Below, piece after piece: positions 19,676 to 29,344 of a stretch of 64,000 nt of DNA; positions within the stretch are counted from its first letter, which is position 1; every line of letters starts with the position of its first letter. The DNA is from Clostridiaceae bacterium. GTDB taxonomy: Bacteria > Bacillota > Clostridia > Saccharofermentanales > DTU023. Position numbers and translations under genes: made by a program. Under the pieces are notes generated by a model. That model searched no databases and was not told where the DNA came from. It saw nothing but the letters and a program-made list of their open reading frames with translations. The stretch lies in assembly GCA_012841015.1 (NCBI GenBank), contig DUVN01000029.1:1-64000 (forward strand). The letters are read 5' to 3'.

Positions 19676-21469
19676 ATGCGTTTTGAACCTAAGAACTTAA
19701 AAGCGCTCTTGGATGCGGCAATGGATAAAATCCCCTGTGATTTGGCTGTCACGAATGCGCAATACGTTAATCTGTTCACAGGTGAAATATACCCCGCTAG
19801 CGTCTATGTTCATGATGGTTTCGTCGTCTTTGTTGACAAAGACGATGCAAACCCTCCAAGCCACGAGCCTAAGGAAGTGGTCGATGCCGAGGGCAAATAC
19901 ATCGTGCCAGGACTCATCGATAGCCACGTGCACATTGAAAGCTCAATGCTGAGTCCTAGGAACTTTGCCGAAGCCGTTGTTCCCTTAGGTGTTACCACAG
20001 TCATCCACGATCCGCACGAGTTGACGAACGTGTTCGGCGAAGAAGCCGTCGTCTATTTTGATGAAGCCGCTAAAGATCTACCTCAAAGGCAGTTGGCCAA
20101 CATCCCTTCCTGTGTACCGTCTGTACCCGGCTTAGAATCTGCTGGAGGTGTCATTGAGGCGGAACATGTGCACCGTCTGGCCAAGTTGGAAAACGTCGTC
20201 GGGTTAGGTGAGGTGATGGACTTTGTCGGCGTGATCAACCACTCCGATCGCATGGCGTCCATCATCCAAGCAGCGAGGGATAATAACTTGTATCTACAAG
20301 GCCACATCCCTGTTGGCGATCCTAGGCTCATTGCCGCTTATTACATAGGTGGTCCTTGGACTTGCCATGAGACGCGTTTCCCGGGCGAGGCTCTGACGAA
20401 AATGCGAGCCGGGATGTGTGTAGATGCCAGAGACTCTTCCATGTCGGTCAATGTGGCCACGATTTGGGAGGATGTCAAAGACCTGCCTTATCGCGAACGC
20501 CTAACGTTTTGTACCGATGATAGGGAGGCTGATGACATCTTGGACGTAGGTCAATTAGATGATGTGTTGCGCCATGCTCTGCAACTAGGTATGGAACCGG
20601 TGGAGGCTATTCGTTCGGCCAGTTTGCGTACTGCAGAGCAGGCTTGGTTAGAGAACATAGGTGCTGTGGCGCCTGGTTATGTTGCTGACTTTTTACTGGT
20701 TGATAACCTAAAAGATTTCACAGTACGTGAAGTTTTCACAAGGGGAGAACTGGTTGCGGTAGATGGCAAGCTGGTGAAGGAAATTCCTAAAAAGACGTTT
20801 GAGATCGAAACGAGAAATTCTGTCAACCTTCCTGATTATGACATCGACACGTTCGGGTTATTTGTGCCTGAATCGCTCCGAGGTCAAAAAGAGGTGAAGG
20901 TGAATATTTTGACGTACCGTGACTTAAACAGCTCTTATGCAGTAAATGAAACGGTCGTCTTGCCGGTGCTGGAAAATGGGTTAGTCGATATTTCGGTTGA
21001 TCCCGATCTCGTCTATGTCACCGTATTAAACCGTTATGGCACAGGTAGAATTTCGAATGGCTTAGTCAAAAACTTCGGCATCAGTGCAGGCGCCAAGGGA
21101 GCCACCATTTCTCATGACTGCCATAACCTCTGTGTGGTGTATAAAGACCAAGCCTCTGCTCTAGCCGTCGTCAGCGCTCTCGAAGAGTGCGGTGGTGGTA
21201 TTGCTGCTGCGAAGGACGGCAAAATCCTTAACACATTCCCCTTGCCGCTGGGCGGCTTGATGAGTTTGGACAATGCTGAAAAGACAGCAGAACAGGCTAG
21301 AGCCATGAAAGCGACTTTGCGTGAGCTAGGCATCCCCGGTAAAAATCCCATTTTACGGATTGCCACTTTATGCTTGATTGTCATCCCTGAAGTAAAATAT
21401 TCAGAATTCGGTCTGGTCGATGTCAAAAAGCAAGAGCTCGTGCCGATTTTCCCGGAAGCCTGCTGTTAA
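19676..21469 (+). CDS. ade: Adenine deaminase
   Basis: YIVPGLIDSHVHIESSMLSPRNFAEAVVPLGVTTVIHDPHELTNVFG; FCTDDREADDIL; long C-terminal domain. Confidence 0.95.
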   Translation: MRFEPKNLKALLDAAMDKIPCDLAVTNAQYVNLFTGEIYPASVYVHDGFVVFVDKDDANPPSHEPKEVVDAEGKYIVPGLIDSHVHIESSMLSPRNFAEAVVPLGVTTVIHDPHELTNVFGEEAVVYFDEAAKDLPQRQLANIPSCVPSVPGLESAGGVIEAEHVHRLAKLENVVGLGEVMDFVGVINHSDRMASIIQAARDNNLYLQGHIPVGDPRLIAAYYIGGPWTCHETRFPGEALTKMRAGMCVDARDSSMSVNVATIWEDVKDLPYRERLTFCTDDREADDILDVGQLDDVLRHALQLGMEPVEAIRSASLRTAEQAWLENIGAVAPGYVADFLLVDNLKDFTVREVFTRGELVAVDGKLVKEIPKKTFEIETRNSVNLPDYDIDTFGLFVPESLRGQKEVKVNILTYRDLNSSYAVNETVVLPVLENGLVDISVDPDLVYVTVLNRYGTGRISNGLVKNFGISAGAKGATISHDCHNLCVVYKDQASALAVVSALEECGGGIAAAKDGKILNTFPLPLGGLMSLDNAEKTAEQARAMKATLRELGIPGKNPILRIATLCLIVIPEVKYSEFGLVDVKKQELVPIFPEACC

Positions 21470-21524
21470 GATTCAGCATCGTAAAGTATTGTCAGCACAC
21501 AGTACAATAATAGTCTTAAAACTG

Positions 21525-21551
21525 GTAAAGCCCCTCGACGAGGGGCTTTAC
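21525..21551 (+). terminator. Hairpin terminator between ade and pheT (convergent genes)
   Basis: GTAAAGCCCCTCG-A-CGAGGGGCTTTAC, 13-bp perfect stem; weak T tract. Confidence 0.75.
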
Positions 21552-21684
21552 GCTTGTCTTGCACAAAGCCATAGACGGATGTTCGCTACAAGTGCTCCCT
21601 CAGCGAAATGTCTCCCGTTCTATTGCTGATCAGTTCTACTTTCTCGATCATGGAAGAGCTTTTCCCGAGCGAAGAACTCTGTAC

Positions 21685-24123
21685 TTAGCGCATTTCGGCG
21701 CCGAGTGTGTATCTAAGTTTTTTGATGAGTCGATTTCTCAACTTCTCAATCTCTTCTGCTGTCAGTGTGCCAGTGTCGGATCCTAAACGGAAACTAAACA
21801 TGAGAGATTTTTTCCCTTTTGGCACTTGTTCGCCGCGGTATTCTTCGACGAATTTTGCGTCGTGTACGAGGTTTGCGACAGCCTCATAAATTTGCGCCCA
21901 TGAGACGTCCTCGTCAATCACGATGGAGAGATCCTGTTCGACAAGTGGGAACTGCGGCAAGCGTCTATAAAGGTTATCGCGACTTTGGAGCGGTACGAGT
22001 TTTTCGATGTTGATCTCGGCTAGGGCTAGACAAGGAATACGTAGGCCTGATTCTTCTGTTGCTTTTGGCGACAATAACCCCAGCGACCCGAGTTCATCGC
22101 CCTCGTCGTTAACGATCTTGAGCCAAGCGTTGCGATCTGCCCACGGCATTTTGTCACCCGACTGCTTGAATTCCCATCCTTCAAAACGCCCGAATCGCGG
22201 GAGCTGTGCGAGTATGCCCTTCAGCCTTCGGAAGAGCAGGAAGGGTAGTACTCCGGCAAGAGCGATCGCGAGGTGACGCTCCTGGCGGGGGAGTTTTTCC
22301 TCTTCAATTGAGGGACTCACGGCACCTTGTGAAAAAACTTGTGTAAGTTCAAAGAGTCCGAACGTCTCGTAGTAGCGCGAGTTCAGCACAGATGCCTCCA
22401 ACACGTTTGCGATGAGGGAGCCGCGCAAATAGCTGCGATCGGGAGAGGGCGGGCTTGCCAGTTTGATGAGCGTATCCGTATGATCGCCAGCGATGTTGAT
22501 GAAAGCGTCTGAAACCCACGGATAAGTGTAGATCTCCTGAAGTCCGGCGCGAAATGCCAAGAACTCACGGATGGCGCGTTCGCTCTCCTTTGCGAGCTGT
22601 CTGATCGGTTTGTCGAGCGTGATGACAGGAGGCTTGTACTCGAAGTTTTCATAGCCGATCATACGGCAGACTTCCTCGAGGATGTCGTCTTTAATGTCGA
22701 CGTCGCCGGTAGCTCGCCAGCTCGGCACACTGACGTTGAGCGTGTCGTCACCGTCATACGTGACGTCGAATCCGAGCGGCTCCAGAGCATTGATGGCGTC
22801 GTCCGCTGTAATGGTATGGCCTGACCGGACATTGAGGAAGTGAAGTGAAACAGGTATCTCAATGGCCTCTGTCTCACGTACGCGGTGTGTGCCAGCGGCG
22901 ACAATGCGAGCAGTTGGTTGCAATTCCGCCATCAGTTGATACGTAAGTCCCAGAGCGAGGTCGCAACGTTGCGTATTGATCGCTTTTTCAAAGCGAATCG
23001 AGGCTTCCGTGCGAAGGTGATGGCGTGATGCCGTCCGACGCAGGCTGATTGCTTCGAAGTTCGCTACTTCAAGGACGATATCTTTCGTCTCGGGGAGAAT
23101 GGAATCATGTGCACCCCCCATGATGCCCGCCAAACCGATTGCTTTATCGGCTCCGTCGCAGATCAGAAGATCGGTTGGCGAAAGGGTCAAATGGCGGCCG
23201 TCGAGCAACTCGAGTTGTTCACCTTCGTGCGCCGTGCGTACCCGGATACCGTTGCTGACGTGAGATTCATCAAATGCGTGTGTCGGCTGGCCGGTGGCGA
23301 GCATCACATAGTTCGTGATGTCGACGATCACGTTAATTGGCCGCATCCCGACTGACCAGATAAGTTTGCGCATGGAGAAAGGTGCATCCCGCAACTCAAT
23401 ACCTTCAAAAACGACGGCATCGTAGCGGAAGCAGCGATCTTCGTCGACAATCTCGACAGAGTAGTCACTCGTGCCTTCAGGAATTTCAATAGAGGGGAAC
23501 GGATGCAGTGTGCCGCCGTAAATGGCGCAAAGTTCACGCGCGAGCCCATAATGGCCCCATAGGTCGGGTCGATTTGTCAACGACTTATTGTTGATGTCGA
23601 TGATGAGATCATCAAGCCCGAGGACATCGGCGACAGGCTGTCCAGGTATCGCATCGGGAAACAGTTCCGTTAGATCGACGATCTCCGCTTCTTCGTCTTC
23701 TGAAGGAGGGAAGAGGCCTTCTAGATCGAGTTCTCCTGCTGCGCAGATCATTCCATAGCTGACAACGCCACGGACTTTGGCGGCAGAAAGCTCCACGCGC
23801 TCTCCCTCGCCGTGCCAGCGAACCTTCACGCCAGGAGGTGCTACAACGACGATCTCGTTCTCGTAGAGGTTCGATCCTCCACAGACGATTTGGCTCGTTG
23901 TGCCCTGTCCGATGTCAACATCGCATACAACGAGGCGATCAGCTTGCGGGTGTTGTCTGACCGTGACGACACGTCCGATCACAACACCTTCAACGAGGTC
24001 GGCAGGGTTGGTAATCTCTTCAACTTCGACCGTCTGCATCGTCAAGTCGTGTGCGAGTTGCTCTGCCGTGATATCTTGCGGTAGGTCGGCATATGTGCGA
24101 ATCCAATTAAGTGATGCTTTCAT
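21685..24123 (-). CDS. pheT: Phenylalanyl-tRNA synthetase beta subunit
   Basis: 812 aa; N-terminal tRNA-binding domain, B3/B4, B5, C-terminal FDX-ACB domain (YRRLPQFPLVEQDLSIVIDEDVSW). Confidence 0.96.
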   Translation of the reverse strand: MKASLNWIRTYADLPQDITAEQLAHDLTMQTVEVEEITNPADLVEGVVIGRVVTVRQHPQADRLVVCDVDIGQGTTSQIVCGGSNLYENEIVVVAPPGVKVRWHGEGERVELSAAKVRGVVSYGMICAAGELDLEGLFPPSEDEEAEIVDLTELFPDAIPGQPVADVLGLDDLIIDINNKSLTNRPDLWGHYGLARELCAIYGGTLHPFPSIEIPEGTSDYSVEIVDEDRCFRYDAVVFEGIELRDAPFSMRKLIWSVGMRPINVIVDITNYVMLATGQPTHAFDESHVSNGIRVRTAHEGEQLELLDGRHLTLSPTDLLICDGADKAIGLAGIMGGAHDSILPETKDIVLEVANFEAISLRRTASRHHLRTEASIRFEKAINTQRCDLALGLTYQLMAELQPTARIVAAGTHRVRETEAIEIPVSLHFLNVRSGHTITADDAINALEPLGFDVTYDGDDTLNVSVPSWRATGDVDIKDDILEEVCRMIGYENFEYKPPVITLDKPIRQLAKESERAIREFLAFRAGLQEIYTYPWVSDAFINIAGDHTDTLIKLASPPSPDRSYLRGSLIANVLEASVLNSRYYETFGLFELTQVFSQGAVSPSIEEEKLPRQERHLAIALAGVLPFLLFRRLKGILAQLPRFGRFEGWEFKQSGDKMPWADRNAWLKIVNDEGDELGSLGLLSPKATEESGLRIPCLALAEINIEKLVPLQSRDNLYRRLPQFPLVEQDLSIVIDEDVSWAQIYEAVANLVHDAKFVEEYRGEQVPKGKKSLMFSFRLGSDTGTLTAEEIEKLRNRLIKKLRYTLGAEMR

Positions 24124-24289
24124 GGTAATTTCCTATTTGTATTTCTATTCAGCCTGTTGATTCTCTAATGTCATTTGTTGTTATTGTTCTCAGTATGTAT
24201 TCGTGCAATCTCATTCCGGTGCCGTCACGTATTAAGCATCTTATCGATCAAGACAGACGAGTCTCGGTATCGGTGCACTGTTCCACGTT

Positions 24290-25333
24290 CTATTTGAACT
24301 GTTCGAGAAAACGAAGATCTGCGCTGCGGAACAGCCGTACGTCATCGATTTCGTACCGCATCATCACGAGGCGATCGAGTCCGATGTTGATGTAGAAGCC
24401 GCTCCAGATATCAGGGTCGAGACCTGCAGCTCGCAATACGTTAGGATGCGGTGCGCCGCCAGGCATCACTTCAATCCAGCCGACGTCTTGGCATACGTGA
24501 CAGCCTTCGCCGTCGCAAACGCTGCACTGCATATCAATTTCAAATCCCGGTTCAACGAAAGGGAAGAAGCCTGCGCGCATACGGACAGGGACATCGTGCC
24601 CGAAAACTTTTTCTAAGATGGTGCGTACGAGCAAAAGTCCCGATGAAAAAGAAAAATCGCGATCGACGATGAGCGCTTCATATTGGTAAAAAGCTCGTTC
24701 GTGACGCGCGTCGGTACTCTCATTTCGAAAGACGGTTCCAGGGTAGACAAATCGTGCCGGCGCCCCGTGTTGTTGAAGGTAACGAACGCTTGCTCCTGTT
24801 AAATGCGGGCGCAGACAGAGGCGTTTGGCACCTCGTTTATCCTCTGTGCCCTTAAGCCAGTACGTGTCCATCGTGTCGCGAGCAGGGTGATCGGGAGGGA
24901 AGTTGAGGTAGTCGAACGCGTAGAGTTCGCTTGTGATTTCGTCTTCACTAAAAATCTCGAAGTTCAAAGAACGGAAGGCGTCGTTCAAGTCGTAACACAT
25001 CTGTGTGATTGGGTGTAGGCCGCCACCTGCGATACCGATTCCCGGAATGGTCAAGTCGGGCTGAAGCTCCAGAAACGACGCTTTATCGAGGAGTTCCTCT
25101 TTGCGCTCTTCAATCGCCTGAAGCAACAACCGCTTGATTTCGTTGGCAAGTTGCCCGAGCTGTCGGCGCTCATCGTGTGATAGTTTGCCGAGTCCTTTGA
25201 GAATTTCTGTCAGGACCCCTTTCTTGCCGAGATATTGTTGGCGGAGCGATTCTAACTTCTCCGATGTTTCCGCCGTCGCAAAAGCCTCTAATCCTTTTTC
25301 ACGGATTTCGCTTAACTGATCCCTCATTGGCAT
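24290..25333 (-). CDS. pheS: Phenylalanyl-tRNA synthetase alpha subunit
   Basis: GGLHPITQM; HPARDTMDTYWL; FVEPGFEIDMQC; GLDRLVMMRYEIDDVRLF. Confidence 0.96.
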   Translation of the reverse strand: MPMRDQLSEIREKGLEAFATAETSEKLESLRQQYLGKKGVLTEILKGLGKLSHDERRQLGQLANEIKRLLLQAIEERKEELLDKASFLELQPDLTIPGIGIAGGGLHPITQMCYDLNDAFRSLNFEIFSEDEITSELYAFDYLNFPPDHPARDTMDTYWLKGTEDKRGAKRLCLRPHLTGASVRYLQQHGAPARFVYPGTVFRNESTDARHERAFYQYEALIVDRDFSFSSGLLLVRTILEKVFGHDVPVRMRAGFFPFVEPGFEIDMQCSVCDGEGCHVCQDVGWIEVMPGGAPHPNVLRAAGLDPDIWSGFYINIGLDRLVMMRYEIDDVRLFRSADLRFLEQFK

Positions 25334-25463
25334 TTCTCCTCTAATTAATGACTGCCATTAAGTATAGATCATTAAAGCGAATATTGTCGATTGACTGTTT
25401 TAGACAGATCTGTGACGTATGTCGGTTCTCCGCAGAATCAAGATGCGCAACACTGCTCCCGAC

Positions 25464-26648
25464 CTATGCCCCGGCTTCATACAGCGCCACAACTTCCCAA
25501 CAATCGCCTGGTTTCATGCGAATGAGATGTTCGCCCATCAGCCGATGTTGTTCTCCATCCTGATTGATCATTAGGAAACTGGTAGAGATAAGAAAGTCGC
25601 CGACGCGTTGTAAGTTCATCGGGTCGTAGCCACAAATGCTCGCCTTGATTGGCTTTTCAATGGGAAACTTCGCCTGAAAGGAGGCAAGCACCTCTGCCCG
25701 CCTACGCTGTTCTTGGTCGATCATCACATGTGCTTCTTTCAACTCTCCATCTGTCAGTATCACTTTGTATTCACTCGATTCGCCCGTTGCTGATAACTGT
25801 TCTTCAATGAGTTCCCAAAGTGTTTTCTCTGAAGCAAAGTCCGTATCGAGATTGAGTTCTGCCATCTCTGCGAGCGAAGACAGCAATAAGCCAGAGTGGT
25901 AGCCGCGGCCACGATGGTCCATAGCATCGGTCGCCTCACGAAGGTTCTTCATGTAAATGTCAATCTCTTTTATGGCGAGATCGCTGTTTAACTGTCGGAG
26001 TGCTTTGAATCCGACATATTCCGCGCGTCCCTCAAGTGTTTCGACACGCCATTCATTGATCGTCGCGCCATCGCTTAACGATCTCATGGTAGAGCGAAGC
26101 TCGGAGATCCGGCGAAGTATCGAGATGGCATCAAGGCGGCATTGTTGTTTTTGCGAAAGAGTTCCGGTGATATGTTCATCCGATACCATCATGTCGGTGT
26201 ACTTGCCTAACAAGTCATTTTCACGATTGGCGAGTGCGACAAGTTCGGCATTAAGGGGGAAAGCAATTAACTCGAGGTCGCGTGGGAAACGCGATTCGCC
26301 GTTTTCCACCTGATAGACATGGAACATTTCATGCACAATCCTAGCGGTTAGCCTATCAATTGCCTCTTCCGTATCAATCTGCTCCGACTTTAACATCCAG
26401 ATAGCGATCATGCTGCCATCATAATGAATCGCCGTATTCCCGTAAAAATACTCAGGCTTAGGCATCAATTCGCCGTCAAAGCACATTGATTCGTCTGTAT
26501 ACAGCGCATAGGGAGGCTTTGAAAAACCTGGCCATAACGATGCTAAATCAAGCTTTTCTAGACGCTCCTCAATTTTTATGTAAGTATCAAGTAGTATGTC
26601 ATAGTCCATAAGCAGTTCTCCGCTTCTCATTTTTACGATGATGCCCAC
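25464..26648 (-). CDS. Uncharacterised protein with HExxH zinc-protease-like motif
   Basis: 394 aa; 'RIVHEMFHVYQVENGE' (HEMFH). Confidence 0.65.
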   Translation of the reverse strand: MGIIVKMRSGELLMDYDILLDTYIKIEERLEKLDLASLWPGFSKPPYALYTDESMCFDGELMPKPEYFYGNTAIHYDGSMIAIWMLKSEQIDTEEAIDRLTARIVHEMFHVYQVENGESRFPRDLELIAFPLNAELVALANRENDLLGKYTDMMVSDEHITGTLSQKQQCRLDAISILRRISELRSTMRSLSDGATINEWRVETLEGRAEYVGFKALRQLNSDLAIKEIDIYMKNLREATDAMDHRGRGYHSGLLLSSLAEMAELNLDTDFASEKTLWELIEEQLSATGESSEYKVILTDGELKEAHVMIDQEQRRRAEVLASFQAKFPIEKPIKASICGYDPMNLQRVGDFLISTSFLMINQDGEQHRLMGEHLIRMKPGDCWEVVALYEAGA

Positions 26649-26717
26649 ATGTATTATAATTAAATTCAGTTTTAATCTTGTTAACTGTATGTTGTATAAA
26701 ATGCACAGGAGGCTCGG

Positions 26718-27350
26718 ATGCAGAAATCATTGAACAACGAAAAGCGAACAGTCGAAGTCATCTGGCATGGTCATGCATGTTTTGAGGTGAAAAGCAACGA
26801 GAAGTCGGTCGTCTTTGATCCTTATCTTGATGTGCCGGGCTACGCGACACTTGACCTTGAGGCTGATCTCGTACTTGTCTCGCATGAACACGACGACCAC
26901 AATGCCCGTGAACGCGTGAAGCTCTCAGATCGCCCGATTAATGTCTCTGTAGAAGTGCTCGATACGTGTCATGACGATCAGGGCGGGAAGCTGCGTGGTC
27001 CCAACAAGATTCACATTATCGATATCGACGGCATTCGTGTGGCGCACTTCGGTGATCTAGGCAGAGATTTATCATCGGAGGAGCTTGAACAGTTGAAGGG
27101 GCTTGATGTCGCTCTCATTCCCGTCGGAGGTTTTTTCACGATTGATGCTCAGCAGGCGGCAGCGATTATTCGTGCGATCGAGCCGGATGTTACCGTCCCG
27201 ATGCATTACTACGACGGCGTATCAGGCTGGGCTAAAACTTCAGGCGTTGAGCCGTTTCTCGAGCAGTTTGCGTGTGTTGTACTGTGCGATGAGAGCAGCT
27301 TTACCGTGGGAACATTCCATGATTGTGTACTCGTTCTCAAAAAGCCCTGA
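26718..27350 (+). CDS. MBL-fold metal-dependent hydrolase
   Basis: WHGHACFEV; LVLVSHEHDDHN; VAHFGDLG; ALIPVGGFFTIDAQQA; MHYY. Confidence 0.92.
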   Translation: MQKSLNNEKRTVEVIWHGHACFEVKSNEKSVVFDPYLDVPGYATLDLEADLVLVSHEHDDHNARERVKLSDRPINVSVEVLDTCHDDQGGKLRGPNKIHIIDIDGIRVAHFGDLGRDLSSEELEQLKGLDVALIPVGGFFTIDAQQAAAIIRAIEPDVTVPMHYYDGVSGWAKTSGVEPFLEQFACVVLCDESSFTVGTFHDCVLVLKKP

Positions 27351-27531
27351 GATACGTGTTCTGAATGCGCCTGAAGAGCTCTACCGTGAGACATGTCATT
27401 AAGATCTGTTTCAGGCATGAATGTCTGAGGATATGGGCCACTTGAATTGTTATTGGTCGGCTATATTGATGGTCACATGCAGCGGCTCAACAAAATAGTC
27501 TGATGTTTGTGAGACGATTTGAGGAGTCATT

Positions 27532-28332
27532 ATGTTTGGAGCGATTATAGGTGATATTATTGGGAGTCCATACGAGCGACCGGCCAATAACATTCGTACG
27601 AAGGACTTTCCTCTTTTTTCAGAGCGATCAAGATTTACCGACGACACCGTCATGACACTCGCTGTCGCTGATGCTTTCTTTGAGATTGGGTACAGCACGG
27701 AAGAGTTAAGTATTCGAGAAACGCTGATTCGTTCCATGCAGAAATTTGGTCGAAGACATCCGAATACAGGATACGGCAAACATTTCATGAAATGGCTTAC
27801 AAGCCCATGGCCGCAACCATACGGTAGTTACGGGAACGGTTCAGCGATGCGCGTGTCATCTGTCGGCTGGCTCTTTCACGATCTTGCGAAAGTGCGTCAA
27901 ATGGCGCGGTTATCGGCAGACGTCTCGCACAACCATCCGGAGGGAATCAAAGGCGCGGAGGCCGTCGCTTCTGCCATCTTTCTCGCTCGTACAGGTTCTT
28001 CAAAAGAAGAGATCCGTGAGTACATCGAAGTAAGATTCAAATACGATCTCAGCCGGACGATTGATGACATTCGCCCTACTTACACCTACCATCTGTCTTG
28101 TATGGAAACAGTTCCGGAAGCGATCACGGCCTTTCTCGAAGGAGAGGATTTTGAGGACGTTCTTCGGACGGCAGTATCGCTAGGCGGCGACAGCGACACA
28201 ATCACCGCAATAGCCGGTAGCATCGCCGAAGCCTATTACGGCGTTCCCGACCTCTTGAAGAACGAGTGCTTCGATTATTTAACGGACGATCTCATCGCCG
28301 TCCTGCAATCATTCGAACAGGCGATCAGTTGA
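27532..28332 (+). CDS. ADP-ribosylglycohydrolase family protein
   Basis: MFGAIIGDIIGSPYE; FTDDTVMTLAVADA; GNGSAMRVSSVGW; SLGGDSDTITAIAGSIAEAYYG. Confidence 0.95.
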   Translation: MFGAIIGDIIGSPYERPANNIRTKDFPLFSERSRFTDDTVMTLAVADAFFEIGYSTEELSIRETLIRSMQKFGRRHPNTGYGKHFMKWLTSPWPQPYGSYGNGSAMRVSSVGWLFHDLAKVRQMARLSADVSHNHPEGIKGAEAVASAIFLARTGSSKEEIREYIEVRFKYDLSRTIDDIRPTYTYHLSCMETVPEAITAFLEGEDFEDVLRTAVSLGGDSDTITAIAGSIAEAYYGVPDLLKNECFDYLTDDLIAVLQSFEQAIS

Positions 28333-28345
28333 CAAAAGTGTTCAT

Positions 28346-28554
28346 CTTTCCTCCGTACATCTGTTGGTGCGAGATAATAACCTACTAGAAGGCTATATGA
28401 AGCGTGCTTTCCTCTGTACGTCTGTTGGTGCGGGAAAGACGAGCACCTGTTTATTCGCGAGGTTGATCTTTCCTCCGTAGATCTGTTGTTGCGAGATGAT
28501 AACCTACTAGAAGGATATATGAAGAGTGCTTTCCTCTATACACCTGTTGTTCGT
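28346..28554. repeat. Four 26-nt direct repeats with exact 61-nt period (35-nt spacers)
   Basis: Repeats start at 28346, 28407, 28468, 28529 (CTTTCCTCYGTACRTCTGTTGGTGCG-like, degenerating to the right). Spacers 1 and 3 nearly identical, so the array is also a 122-nt duplication. Confidence 0.9.
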
Positions 28555-28774
28555 GTGAGGGGGAATGCCGATTATGCAGACAAGCAATATGCGAATACCA
28601 TACAAGGTATAGTCATCGCATATCCAACAGTAGTTATATAACCAAAGGGTAGCTACCACAAAACGATTCAGCTTTTCTGAGGTTTGTCGCACAGCTCAGA
28701 GTTCGATTTCTTGTCATCATTTATCAGAAGTCGTGTGCGGTTGAGCCTCAAGCTAAACGCTTAGCTCGCTAAGT

Positions 28775-28995
28775 TGGCCAAAAATCACGGCTTAGGTAAT
28801 AAACTCCTGCTCAAAGTGTAAAAATTGACCAAAAACTCCCTGAAAACACTCGAAAATGGTCAAAAAAGACGTTTTGGGTAAGGACGCATTGCCCAAGGTG
28901 CAAATTTTGTCCACCATCGACTAAGGATCGCTCGAAGATGGTCAAATTTGACGCTCTAGGTAAGAAGTCCGTACTCAAAGTGTAAATTTTGGTCA
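28775..28995 (+). repeat. Intergenic repeat array, locus 2: three 57-nt palindromic units, 82-nt period
   Basis: Units at 28775-28831, 28857-28913, 28939-28995; same TGG(T/C)CAAAAAT...GGTAA-loop-...CAAGGTG...TTGTCCA architecture. Confidence 0.92.
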
Positions 28996-29108
28996 CAGAC
29001 CAAAGCAAAAAAGTTAAGTCCCAGTCAAGTCCCTTTTGTGTCGAAAAGAATATACTTAGCCGGCGAGGAATCGAACTATCGCTGAGAAGAGATGAATGAT
29101 TTTTTGGC

Positions 29109-29156
29109 ATTAGAAGAGGCTGTCTCACTCTTGCTCTTATTGAGCAGTTTTGAGAC
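29109..29156. terminator. GGCTGTCTCA/TGAGACAGCC stem-loop associated with repeat locus 2
   Basis: aGGCTGTCTCActctTGCTCttattGAGCAgttTTGAGACAGCCcc; outer 10-bp and inner 5-bp stems. Confidence 0.75.
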
Positions 29157-29344
29157 AGCCCCGCGAGGTGTTAGTTTGTGTAGAGTTGTCTTCTAAGGAC
29201 GTATTGCAGGTTCTATTCTTTGTCGTTGCCTAGAGGCAATGCAAGGTTGCTGTCCGATGAAAAACATTGCGCCGTATTGTATACTGGATCTCATTTTATC
29301 TGGAGGTGACTCAACGTTACTCCCTACGGCAAATTCTTGCTACA

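Noticed and set aside
25334-25463. T-box riboswitch upstream of pheS
   Set aside because: No T-box sequence (GGGTGGTACCGCG-like) could be found on the minus strand here.
28346-28554. CRISPR array
   Set aside because: Only four diverged repeats, two near-identical spacers, no palindromic repeat core and no cas genes in the window; recorded as a tandem repeat instead.
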